Origin: Galeopsis tetrahit
Taxonomy: Eukaryota; Streptophyta; Magnoliopsida; Lamiales; Lamiaceae
Reading direction: 5' to 3'
Assembly: GCA_963675135.1 (NCBI GenBank)
Contig: OY776119.1
Coordinates: 69,681,727 to 69,745,726 of the forward strand
Length of the DNA stretch: 64,000 bases
Position numbers and translations under genes: made by a program. The notes under the pieces are model-generated. The model was not told where the DNA came from. It did no database searches and saw only the letters and a program-made list of their open reading frames with translations. This document shows, piece after piece, positions 22,533 through 33,124 of the stretch. Position 1 is the stretch's first letter. Every line of letters begins with the position of its first letter.

Positions 22533-23301
22533 CTTATATGTACTGAATTTTGGTGATGCTGGCTGCTTGCAGAAGCCTACTGAGAAGATTTGTAATAATG
22601 TGTCTAGTTTACATATGAATAAGTCCATATGGAGATTGTGGCATTGTAGGCTAGGCCATCTTGGAAATGGAACACTCTCTACTGTTTTGAGGTGTTTGAA
22701 TCTTCCTTGTCAGGAGTCTATGGATACCTTCTGTGATGAATGTAAACTAGGTAAAATGCATATGAAAAACTTTCCATCTATTCAGCATTATACTAATTCT
22801 CCTTTTGAGTTGATTCACATGGATGTTTGGGGGCCAGCATCATGCATTTCTGTGGAAGGTTACATATATTATTTGTCAATTGTCGATGACTTTACTCGTT
22901 TTGTTTGGATTTTTCCACTTATGGCCAAATCTGAGGTGCTCAATGTGTTTACTCAGTTCATGAATTCCATTGAAAGAGGTTTTGGGGTTTCTATCAAGGC
23001 TATTCAACATGATATGGGTACTGAGTTTCTCCATGTTGCTCGACTAGTACAGCCACTTGGAGTTCAAGTCAGACTCTCTGTGCTTATACACATCCACAGA
23101 ATGGCTTGGTTGAAAGAAAACATCAGCATGTTGCAGAACTTGGCCATGCAATGTTAGCCAAAACCAATCTTTCTATGAGTTTTTGGTGGCAAGCATTTGA
23201 TACAGCTGCTCATGTGATAAACATGCTTCCTACTCCCACACTTCACAACATCTCTCCATTCGAAACCCTATATCACAGGGCACCTGACTATCACTCCCTG
23301 A

Positions 23302-23608
23302 GGGCATGTTTGTTTTGGGATGGGAAATCCGGATTTGGGATTTCGAAACTCCACCCCCGTTACAGTTTGGGATTTTGATTCAGGATTTCAAAATCCCACC
23401 CTATAACCCTATAAAAGTCAACTCTATAAATACCTACAAACCCTATATAAATACCTATAAAACCTATAATCCTATACTATAAAGTTAAATCCTACCCTAC
23501 ATAAATCCCAAAACAAACACAAAACATAAAAAACATTAGGATTTTAAAATCCACTAGATTTTGAAATCCGGATTTCAAAATCCTAAAAATCCCAAAACAA
23601 ACATGCCC
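23302..23608. mobile_element. PIF/Harbinger-like MITE inside Copia pol
   Basis: Long terminal repeats GGGCATGTTTGTTTTGGGAT / ATCCCAAAACAAACATGCCC with a 3-bp duplication TGA/TAA (23299-23301 and 23609-23611). The body is rich in AAATCC and GGATTT words. Removing it restores continuity of pol at the FGC motif. Confidence 0.8.
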
Positions 23609-25746
23609 TAAGGATCTTTGGGTGTGCCTGCTTCCCTTTTCTTCGTCCATACAACTCCTCAAAGCTTCAATTTCGCAGCTCTAAATGCATCTTTCTTGGT
23701 TACAGCTCCAATCATAGAGGATATAAGTGCTTTCACACATCTGGTAGAATCTACATTTCTGCATCAGTTCAGTTCAATCAAAATGAGTTCCCCACTTATA
23801 CTTCATCATCTGCTTCACACTCCCATCCCGCTCCACCAATCTCAGCTTATATTCCACATTCCATTCCAATCCAGAATACACCCCCTTCTCCTTTATCCAA
23901 TCACACTTCTCCTTTATCCACTCATTCTGCTCCTATCTCCCCTACTATACACTCTCCCTCTCCAGCCTTATCTCCTACTCATTCTTCTCATTCTCTTGAT
24001 GAGTCAAGCTCTAGCTCCACAAGATATATGCTCCCTCTTGTATCACCTGTGCCATTCTCTTCTCCTCATATTTCCACTGATAATTCTCACACTTCTGTCT
24101 CCATAATACCTCTTGCCACTTCATCTCATCATATGCAGACAAGATCAAAATCTGGTATATTCAAACCTAAGGCACTTACCTCATCCACTACTGTATCTGA
24201 ACCCAACTCAGTAGATGAAGCTATGCTTAGTTCAAATTGGCAAAAGGCTATGCAATCAGATATTCACCCCATCACTAAATAGCACTTGGACATTAGTCCC
24301 TCCTGCATCAGATATTCACCCCATCACTACAAAGTGGCTGTTTAGGGTCAAGTACAATAAAGATGGATCCATTGAAAGATACAAAGCCAGATTGGTGGCT
24401 AGAGGCTTTCGACAACAAGCTGGGGTAGATTATTCCAACACCTTCAGCCCAGTAATTAAGCCTGTCACTCTTCGAGTTATTTTCACTCTTCTAGTGTCAA
24501 AAGGATGGGCAATTCAGCAGGTTTACATTAACAATGTATTTCTCAAAGGGCTTCTTCATGAAACAGTCTATATTACTCAACCTGAAGGTTTTGTGAACTC
24601 TCAACACCCTTCTCATGTTTGCAAGCTTCGAAAGGCTCTTTATGGCTTGAAACAGGCACCCAAGGCCTGGCATGACACTCTCAAAGAGTTTCTACTCACT
24701 CAGGGGTTCACTCATTCCACCTCAGATCATTGTCTCTTTCACAAATTCCACCATGGCAAAATCACCTTGCTTCTAATATATGTGGATGACATTTTAATCA
24801 CTAGTGATGATTCCATGCTTGTTCACACCCTTATCTCAGCTCTTCACTCCCAGTTCTGCCTTAAACATCTAGGGGAAATCAACTATTTCCTTGGCATTGA
24901 AGCTCACACTACATCCACCTTGATCAAACTCACTCAATCCAAATATGCCAAAGACATCATCTCAAAAGCCAATCTGGATTCATCCAAACCCTGCTCCACT
25001 CCTCTGTGTCACTCATCCAAACTCTCCATCTCAGACAACCCTCCCTTCGAAAATCCCACTCTATACAGAAGCATCATTGGTGCTCTTCAATACCTCACCC
25101 TTACCAGACCAGACATCTCTTTTTCTGTCAACAAACTTTCTCAATTTTTGCAAAGTCCCACACAAAACCATTGGAAGGCTTGCAAGAGGGTTCTTAGATA
25201 TATTAAAGGCTCTCTTACTCATGGTATTTCTTTTTCTTCTGTATCTGATTTCAGGTTGCAAGGCTTTGTTCATGCTGATTATGCCTCAAGTGTGGATGAT
25301 AGGCGAAGTATATCAGGTTTTTGCATTACACTAGGCCGGAACCTGATATCATGGAGCTCCAGAAAGCAAAATGTCGTCGCTCCTAGCAGCACTGAATCTG
25401 AGTATAGAGCTCTTGCTCTAGCTACAACAGAGATCATGTGGATTTCAAGTCAGTGTTCAGAACTTCACATTCCAATCTCGTCTCCAAGCCTTTTATGGTG
25501 TGACAACCAGGGGGCTATCACCTTGGCCTTTAGTCCATCATTTCATTCATGAACCAAACATATTGAAGTGGATGTCCATTTCTTACATGAGAAAGTTCAA
25601 AATGGCATGCTTGATATTCGATTTGTCTCGTCTGAAGATCAACCAGCAGACCTCCTCACCAAACCACTTGCCCCAGCACGATTTGCTCGCTTGAGTGCCT
25701 GGCTTTATCTCACGTGATTAGACGTGGTCCAAATTCTTTCGGGGCA

Positions 25747-25947
25747 TGTTAAAGTATAAATACGCATGCATACACACATACATGCAAACCCTCATGCCAA
25801 GAACAATCTAGAAAAGAAGTAGTTGCAAGTTGTTGTATTTAACAAATATCGTTAGGTAGTTAGATAGAAGTCTCTAGAGCCTTGAGATTTCTATATATTG
25901 TACATAACCTCTCATTCAATACAAGCTGAAAATATAATTTTTCAACA
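25747..25947 (+). repeat. 3' LTR of the Ale-type Copia element
   Basis: Copy of 19538-19737 with about three substitutions, followed by the target duplication TTGAA. Confidence 0.92.
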
Positions 25948-25952
25948 TTGAA

Positions 25953-27433
25953 AAATGTTAATTTTCTCTTGTAATAAAAAAATGACCGTGGACCGATCAA
26001 TGGTCAACAGTTAATCAGCCAAGACCAACTCAAGTATACCGTGTACTTGAGTGCACAGGATACTCACACTAAATAATATTATTCACAGAACACCAAACAA
26101 TTTACGCACCTAATAATAAAATGATTAAAAAAATGTTGAATTTATTGCACCTTTTTATAATGTGTAGTTGATATAGATGTATTTTTAGTGATATTTGTAA
26201 AGAACATGTGCCTAAGTATGAGTGGTGGTTCGTGTAGCTATCACGTCTTCTTCTCTTGATATTAATTATTCTATCACAAGATGACACGCTATATATATAT
26301 AACTGAGATTTCAAAGCCAAAGTTTCGTCAAATGCTAGGTGTTAAAACCTTAATAACATAAATAAACCCTTTTATTTATTTATTTATTTGTGTAGATTGT
26401 TCTGAATGAATGATTGGCTACTCCCACTAGTAATTAAAAAAAAAGTCATATAGGTAAAAGAATTTCATTTTGTATCCTTAAAAAAATGTCCCTTTGTGAT
26501 TTGATTATTTCATCATGTATTACATTCTAGGAATAACTTAATTAATCCATAAAAACAATACAATACAATAATCTTAATCATTAAATAAGATCAATTTCAA
26601 GAAATTGGTTATACTGGTGTAGATTTAAAATTTAAGAGTGTACTTCTTTTTAAGTTTTAAATTTTCAAATTCAAAATTCTTAAGATATAAACAATTTATA
26701 AGGGGCTAGTCCATACAAATAAAGTATAACTTTAAACGGGGCTCCTGTTAATCGACGGTGAAACTGATGTCCCGTATTAGTTGATTCTAGGACCGAAAAC
26801 CAAAACTTAAAAAAAAATAAAAAAACATTGGTGGTAAGTAAAGAGTGGTGAGTATCAGCCGACGAAGAGGGACTAGCTAGAAATAAATGAGACTACTTTA
26901 GCAAATACAACTACCTCATTAATTTGTTTGTCCCTAAAATTAAATACACCTTCCACATTGATTTTCCAAGTTCCGGTTGGCAGTTTGTGACATGCCTCAC
27001 ATGTTATTCTTTCTTCATATTTTGCTCTTATGTCTACTCATTTTACACAACAATTACTAGTATTTAGATATTTATTTAAAATATATAAAATACATTAAAT
27101 GGAAATTTAAATGAAGGATTAATGATATATTAAATATAATAATTAACTTATTTTTTGGGACGGACGGAAATAAAAAATTGTCCTACTCAATCTGATTATG
27201 AATATTTTTCTTAAATAATCTATGTACAGTATTTTGTATAAAAATCTTTATATATTAAATTGATAATTATAAATTTATTATGTAGAATTAAAAAAATAAT
27301 ATAGATAAATATTAAATAAAATTTAGTTAGCTGTAATTCAAATTCACTTTCGAAGTTTATTAAAATCCCTACCCAAAAGAATGCATTATTAACTTTCGCA
27401 CATACAGTACTAGTACTTTTTTTGGACAAGAGT
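25953..27433. other. AT-rich intergenic DNA
   Basis: No gene, RNA or terminal repeats recognised. A short TTTA microsatellite lies near 26370-26390. Confidence 0.5.
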
Positions 27434-27452
27434 ACTAATACTAGAATTTTGA

Positions 27453-27570
27453 GACAAGTTGGGATAGCTCAAATGGTTAGAGCACCACTACCTAGGCCTT
27501 AGGTCCTCGTTCGAGTCATAGGGAGGGAAAAAAAGGGATGAATATTTAATTTCCATAAAAAAAAAAAAAA
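27453..27570 (+). mobile_element. tRNA-derived SINE with 19-bp target duplications
   Basis: The body starts with a tRNA-like head: an A-box-like TAGCTCAAATGGTTAGAG and a B-box-like GTTCGAGTC. A short unrelated part and a 15-base poly(A) tail follow. It is flanked by an exact 19-bp duplication ACTAATACTAGAATTTTGA (27434-27452 and 27571-27589). The same family lies in reverse at about 63036-63133. The head cannot fold as a complete tRNA, so it is not annotated as one. Confidence 0.9.
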
Positions 27571-28125
27571 ACTAATACTAGAATTTTGATTTTCTTCCAC
27601 CATTTACGTACCCTTTATATAAGGGTGTTAGACATATTTTAACGTTTCTTAATTCTTGCCAAAAACTCCCAGAGTATTTAATTTAGTACACACATGATTT
27701 CAAAAACATTCTAAAATCCCTTGTATTTAAGGGGAAAAAGATTAAATTGGTTAATCACAAAAATATGAGGTTAATTGAAATTATATTAATGTTAGATGAA
27801 CATAAACTAGCCATTCTAAAATCACTTTTATTTGTATTTTAAAAAGAACTCACTACTTGTGCATATATGTTAAAGTGTATATGTGATTTATATAGGTGTT
27901 GGGTTTCATAAGAAACTATCATCGTAATACGTACCCTCTTTAAATAATTTTTTTAAGTCCCATAATTTTTCAACTTTATCATAAACGTCCCTAAAAATTT
28001 AATTTTTTTCTTTTTAGTTCCAAAATTTAATCAACTTTTCAATTTACTTACAAAAGTAGTTGGAAACATCAAAACTTGTAATAGGCCATGGCTAGTGTAC
28101 CTAATCAGGACATATACGGATATTC

Positions 28126-28146
28126 CACTATATAATATATATATAT
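28126..28146 (+). promoter_or_regulatory. Probable TATA box of the PLAT gene
   Basis: CTATATAATATATATATA lies about 60-70 bases before the ATG at 28201, a plausible TATA position for a short 5' leader. Confidence 0.5.
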
Positions 28147-28200
28147 CAAAATATCCAAACATTAGTGTACCTAATCGTTGGAAGTAGGCCAAGAAGAGCC

Positions 28201-29174
28201 ATGAAAGTCAACCACCACTTCTTCTTCCTCATTCTCTTCTCAATCTTCACCATCTCCATATCTGTAAGTTTCTCCCTAAAAAATATGTAAACATACTGAT
28301 TTCTTATTTATTTTCTTCGTATATATTTGAATTTGTATCAAGACTAATGCTTTAATATTTAGCCTTTACAATTTACTTTACACACTTATGATCAATATAT
28401 ATATATGTGCATTAAAATCCATTTACAGCCGGGGGTTTAAGTGAGTCAAGTCGAGTTAAGTTGAACTAGTCCAACTTTATTTGAAATGTTATCGAACTTT
28501 GAAATTCATGTTTGCGATTCTTCAATTATTAATCGAGCCGAGATAGAACAAGCTTTAATCGAATCAAACACCATCAAGCTTGAGTAACTTGAATTTTTAC
28601 ACTTGTTTTATAATTTTTATTAATCAAGCTCAAGTCAAACTTATTTGATATCTATGTCAGACCTAGTTTTTATCGAACAATCTCGAATTCAATTACAAAA
28701 TTGGTGCAGGATGATGTGGATTGTGTGTACACGGTGTACGTGAGAACGAGCAACACCATAAAAGGCGGGACCGACTCTATCATCAGCCTAACCCTGTACG
28801 ATGCACAAGGCTACGGAATTCGGATCAACAATCTCGAGTCTTGGGGCGGGCTGATGGGCCCGGGATACGACTACTTTGAGAGAGGCAATCTGGATATTTT
28901 CAGTGGGCGAGGCCCGTGTCTATCCGGCCCAGTTTGTGCAATGAACCTCACCTCTGACGGGTCGGGTTCGGGCCATGGGTGGTACTGTAATTATGTAGAT
29001 GTTACTGTTGCTGAGGTGCATCAACCGTGCAATCAACAAGAGTTTTCAGTGGAGCAATGGTTGGCTACTGATAGGTCGCCGTATGAGCTCACCGCAATCA
29101 GGAACTATTGTTCGTCCGATTACAGTAAGATTATGATGCACGGCTCAGATTTATCTATGCTAACTGTCATGTAA
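28201..29174 (+). CDS. PLAT3: PLAT/LH2 domain stress protein (PLAT1/2/3 family)
   Basis: Two exons, 28201-28263 and 28710-29174, joined in phase 0 by a 446-bp GT-AG intron (GTAAGT donor, GGTGCAG acceptor), giving 175 residues. Exon 1 codes a typical signal peptide: MKVNHH, then a hydrophobic run rich in Phe, Leu and Ile. Exon 2 codes a single PLAT beta-sandwich starting DDVDCVYTVYVRT, with GTDSIIS, GPGYDYFERGNLDIFSG, LTSDGSGSGHGWYCNYV and the C-terminal QWLATDRSPYELTAIRNYC. These are hallmark blocks of the small plant PLAT proteins, which lack the lipoxygenase catalytic domain, enter the secretory pathway and are linked to abiotic stress responses. Cysteines expected in the fold are present. 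No lesion is seen. The member name is assigned from the neighbouring SDH2-3-like gene, as in Arabidopsis, so it is less sure than the family. Confidence 0.92.
28430..28690. mobile_element. Decayed hAT MITE remnant in the PLAT intron
   Basis: GGGGTTTAAGTGAGTCAAGTCGAG and later CAAGCTCAAGTC words match the GTGTAAGTGAGTCGAG theme of the MITE at 53853-54372. The left edge is recognisable but the right edge is lost. Confidence 0.5.
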
Positions 29175-30655
29175 TGTGTATGAGTTGGGCTTTTTAGACC
29201 CGGGCCTGCAGAGTGCAACCGTTGTCTATTGTTTATCTTTATTTTATATTTGGATTATGAGATAATATGTGTTTGATAGATTAATTCTACTTTGATGTAT
29301 ATTTAACACGTGTCACCTCTAATAACACAAGTGGAACATTAAAACTGACACAAGTGATCTCATACCTGTTTGACGATGGATTCTGAGATCAAATAAAGTT
29401 GTCCTTATAAAAACACAGCATCAAATTACATACGAACCAGATCATAGATGATGCTATTCTTTACCTTCAAAGTTCTCAATAGGCTGAGAAAGCATATGCC
29501 TAATCTTCATCTTGGTAATGGCATTTGCCGGGTTAAGGCTTTTGGGACATGTAGCTGTACAATTCTTTATAGTTCTGCAACGATACAAACGAACTCCGTC
29601 CTCTGTTATAGCCTCAAGTCGTTCATCGCTAAAATCATCTCGACTGCACACATGATCAGTAAAATATAAGGACTACGGCTAATTTTCTTGTTGAATTACT
29701 TCTTTGATTCGTACCACATTGATCACCATATTTTAAATAAAGATCCAAATTTTAGCAAATCTTGTTATGCCGTATGCCCCATTCACTATTGAGGAAGTAT
29801 ATTAACTAATTAAGGTGTGCTTATCAAGTGAACCCTGTCGGAAATCCAACGATAGGCGTGAAGTAGTGCGGCTGGTCCGAGGAACTCCTCAGGATTCCAC
29901 CAGTAGGAAGGGCATGAGGTTGTGCAGCAAGCACACAGTATGCACTCATACAGTCCATCCAATCTCTTTCTTTCACCTATACTCTTTCCCACCCGGTGGG
30001 GGCTTTTTCGTCTTTAGCCATGGCTCGATTAACCTGCAGGGTCATTGCGATATATAGCTAAGAATCGAGGCAACAAAGATAAAATCAAGCTCATCACATG
30101 ACCAAGATTCACGTAAACTCTCATCTTCAAAGTAATACTAATACTATTTAGTATACGAAGCATCACGCTAAACAACATTATATTAGCTCGTACACTAAGC
30201 GCTATTACCGAGTTCACCAAGTTCATAGATATTTCTTCAAAGAGAATAAGTAGTCTTACTTGTACTGCTGGTAGAAGTTGGTGAGATCAACGACTAAATC
30301 TTTGATGACATACATATGAGGCAGAGGAGTTATTACAGTAGGTTTGCTAGTGTCTGTGTCGATGGGTTTAAGGCACGCCACCGTATTTGTTCCGTCAATG
30401 TTCATCGCGCACGAACCGCATATACCTTCCCTGCACGATCTCCTGTAGCTCAAAGTTGAATCATCTTCTGCTTTTATCTTCTGCAAGGCATCGAGAACCT
30501 ACGATACAAACACAAACTCAATAAATCTGATAGCTACAAAATTGTATTCAGAAATGACATTATATATATAGTTGGAAAGAAATGGAGTCAAGTAATTAGC
30601 AGATGAGAAAACGGGCTAAAACAGAACTATATATGAAGCTTCTTTCATCATTGTG

Positions 30656-30898
30656 GGAAATTGATTTGGATGGAGGGATTTGATTTGAGGAGGAATTTCG
30701 AATGAAAGGTTTTAAAAATAAATGGATTACAAATGACATGGTTTTAATGAAGATTTGAAATCTCTCTCAATTTTAACTAAAAAGTGTATGAACACAAATC
30801 TAAGTATTTGAAATCTACTCATAATTCAATCACGTGGAATGGATTTCGGCTATGGATTTGAAATCCATAGGCCCAAATCCACCCAACCAAACGCAACC
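30656..30898. mobile_element. Tourist-like MITE in SDH2-3 intron 1
   Basis: Same family as 16663-16901. The right end CCAAACGCAACC is followed by TAA. The left end is degenerate (GGGAAATTGATTTGG). Confidence 0.7.
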
Positions 30899-31538
30899 TA
30901 AAAAAAAAAATCATGCAGTACTCTTTTCACATGGATTATTTAGTTTGCATAATCCGTCATCCAATTATTTACACACTTTTCTTTTCCGTCAGTCTCAATA
31001 TTATTTGAGACACACTTAATATGTAAATAAGACACAAAATTAATATTCTCATATTTTATTTTTAAACTTATCAGTTAACTTTGAACCCACATTTAACTCA
31101 CACCTGATTGCTGAATTCCCTTTGCGACTTATTAAGTCTTTCTTTACACCTCCCTAAATTATTTAAAATATCATACCGGCCTTTTATTTGACTTCACACC
31201 TGGCTAAGTTCACTTAGATTAATTTGTATATGATTGCACACATCCAAATAATCTCGAAACAGGGGAGTAGATTTAATCTAAGCCATGAGAAATATAAATT
31301 CGAAACGAATAGATTAATACCAACAAATGAGAATCCACACAAAATTGGAAATTTATACTTAACTAGCAATTAATTTAGATACAGCTGATTCTGAAAATGA
31401 TCATGAGCAAATTATTTGAAACTCAACTGTGTAAAATAGGATTACATAAATTAGTATAAATAAAGATTAATCTCTAGGCTCAAATTATGCACGCAAAACT
31501 TCCACAAAAATAAAAGTATGGAAAAAGTGATTGAAGAG

Positions 31539-32035
31539 TGTTAGGAATTAATATACAAGAATTAATTCTCAACCTCACTATAAGTTCGACTTTTAGATGA
31601 CACGAAATTCTTTCATAGTATCAGAGCAAACCGGGCAAACGACCTAGGTTCGATTCCTGTTGAAAGCACTCCACCCATTTAAATTGTCCACTCGATGGGC
31701 CTCCTCCCCAAGACCTGAGTTCGATTCCGATTGAAAGCACTCCACCCATTTAAATTGTCCACTCGATGGGCCTCCTCCCAAAAAAGGGTAAGAGGTGTTA
31801 ATTCGGCCCACGAGTTAAATTGTCCACTCGATGGGCCTCCACCCATTTAAATTGTCCACTCGATGGGCCTCCTCCCCAAGACCTGAGTTCGATTCCTGTT
31901 GAAAGCACTCCACCCATTTAAATTGTTAAATTGTCCACTCGATGGGCCTCCTCCCCAAAAAGAGTAAGAGGTGTTAATTCGGCCCACGAGTGAGGGGGAG
32001 TGTTAGGGGTAAGAGGTGTTAATTCGGAATTGAAA
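31539..32035 (+). mobile_element. Small non-autonomous LTR element (TRIM-like), 3' end damaged
   Basis: A 78-bp LTR-like segment (31539-31616, TGTTAGG...TTTCA) is followed at once by TAGTATCAGAGCA (31617-31629), a tRNA-Met primer-binding site with one change. The interior repeats a unit of about 77 bp (ACTCCACCCATTTAAATTG, CGATGGGCCTCC) three to four times. A purine tract GTGAGGGGGAG precedes another TGTTAGG at about 32000, but the rest of the 3' LTR is missing. It abuts the broken 3' end of SDH2-3 exon 1. Confidence 0.65.
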
Positions 32036-32577
32036 GAAGAAGATGTTTCAGGTTTGCGATGTGGATGATGAGGGCTCCATCTATAAATCTTGAACTCCTT
32101 ATAATTATTCTTCCAATTAATCCTATTTTGTGGTGATTCAACAGTTTGTTGTGCATGTTGCTGGGCCGCAGGGTGTCCTTTCAGACTTGGAAACTGTTTG
32201 GCCCCCTTAAACCACTTCCGCCACATCTCTCTTTTCCGAGTTCATATTTCCAGTTTCGATTTGATTTTATTTCTGCGTGATCGGCGGGTGATGACTGAAC
32301 CTGTTGCATGTCTGAAACGTGTCCCAACCATTTATGTATCACTGCTTGTTGGGCCTATAACACAACAATTGCTTGCCCTTTTTTCTGTAATATCCTTTGG
32401 GCGCGGCTAAAGGCACCCTGGATTCCTATGAGTACACCCAGGTAAGTTTTTTTTTGTGAAAAGGGTGTTGCGAAATGACGTATTTACCCCTCCTGTACAT
32501 TTTTTTAAAAAATCACCGGATGAGTACACCCACCTTCTTTTCTAAACGCGGGAATGCAGAGAGTCATCACTTTCTCT

Positions 32578-33070
32578 CAGTGACGGACCCAGAAATTTCG
32601 GTAGGGGGCCCGATTAACATTATTATAAAAAAAAAAATATATGTACTCATTATTTTTATCAAAATTTCACATTATAAAATTGTCAATACGTCACATTTCA
32701 TTAAATTAAATTGATCGGATAAGTTGACTTTTGCTATGTTTTCGTACAAGTTAATACTCCCTCCGTCACGTGATAACTTGCACATTTTAACCGATTCACT
32801 TTAAAAAACAATTGAATTTAGTGGTGTAGAGTCAAATAAGAAATCGTATTTTGAGTGATTTGATAAGGTGTAAGGAGGATTTAGTAGGATGTAAAATAGA
32901 TTTAGTGAAATTTAGAATAAAATGTAGACAAAATATGAGTGACGATTTTAAAATAAAATGATGTTCGGATATATATTAATTTTGTGGATTATTTTTATAT
33001 CAGAAGTGTGCAAATAATTATAAAACAGAGTATTAATTTTAATATGTGTAAAATTACCAATCCGTCACTG
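32578..33070. mobile_element. hAT element nested in the MULE left end
   Basis: Ends CAGTGACGGACC and ATCCGTCACTG with an exact 8-bp duplication CTTTCTCT (32570-32577 and 33071-33078). No transposase. Diverged relatives flank 45335-50677 and end at 59037. Confidence 0.85.
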
Positions 33071-33124
33071 CTTTCTCTCCATTCCAAAATTTCATTTTCT
33101 GCAAGTTCAATTTTTAGAGCGAAG

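Larger units (their letters stand above)
20960..25717 (+). pseudogene. Copia pol, broken and twice interrupted
   Basis: Protease (FDSGATHHVT) is at 20961-21297. An hAT element (21304-22532) then splits pol. GAG-pre-integrase (WRLWHCRLGHLG, CDECKLGK) and integrase (HMDVWGP, HDMGTEF) resume at 22567, and the frame shifts at about 23100 before VERKHQHVAE. A MITE (23302-23608) interrupts the segment before the FGCACF region. Reverse transcriptase and RNase H run 24215-25552. The YVDDILITS box is intact, but the usual first Asp motif reads QVYINNVFLKG, so that catalytic Asp is lost. A TGA at 25550-25552 cuts RNase H before TKHIEVDVHF. A 22-bp direct duplication (24256-24277 and 24308-24329) also disturbs the RT entrance. 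Confidence 0.85.
19538..25947 (+). mobile_element. Ale/Retrofit-type Copia retrotransposon, decayed
   Basis: Complete outline: LTRs 19538-19737 and 25747-25947, exact TSD TTGAA (19533-19537 and 25948-25952), primer-binding site at 19738, and a purine-rich tract TCGGGGCA before the right LTR. Removing the nested hAT (21304-22532) and MITE (23302-23608) leaves about 4.9 kb, the normal size of this lineage. LTRs differ at about three of 200 bases. Gag and pol are broken by stops, frame changes and the insertions. Confidence 0.92.
29454..32226 (-). pseudogene. SDH2-3: Succinate dehydrogenase iron-sulfur subunit, SDH2-3 type (probably broken)
   Basis: Iron-sulfur subunit of mitochondrial complex II, carrying electrons from the flavin of SDH1 to ubiquinone. 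Exons on the minus strand: 32226 to about 32050 (MWRKWFKGAK, then KEFKIYRWSP), 30498-30260 (VLDALQKIKAEDDSTLSYRR; the [2Fe-2S] cysteines in CREGICGSC and VACLKP), 30033-29834 ([4Fe-4S]/[3Fe-4S] CILCACCTTSCPSYWWNP) and 29643-29454 (CRTIKNCTATCPKSLNP; stop TAG). Wording fits the SDH2-3 paralogue, seed-specific in Arabidopsis, rather than SDH2-1/2. Three defects: the roughly 15 residues normally between exon 1 and VLDAL are not found, and a small LTR element lies there; exon 3 shifts frame between KEYR and ERKRLDG; and the exon 3 donor has an extra G that would shift the 3/4 junction. Assembly error could explain the G-run but not all three. Confidence 0.85.

Noticed and set aside
27459..27530. 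Functional tRNA gene
   Set aside because: The head has A- and B-box-like words but no full cloverleaf; it has SINE structure with a poly(A) tail and target duplications.
31535..32030. Degenerate remnant of the missing SDH2-3 exon 1 end in the DNA left of the TRIM-like element (about 31480-31538)
   Set aside because: A minus-strand reading with LQS and CG at the right spacing was noticed, but the residues between do not match and no usable donor follows; chance cannot be excluded.
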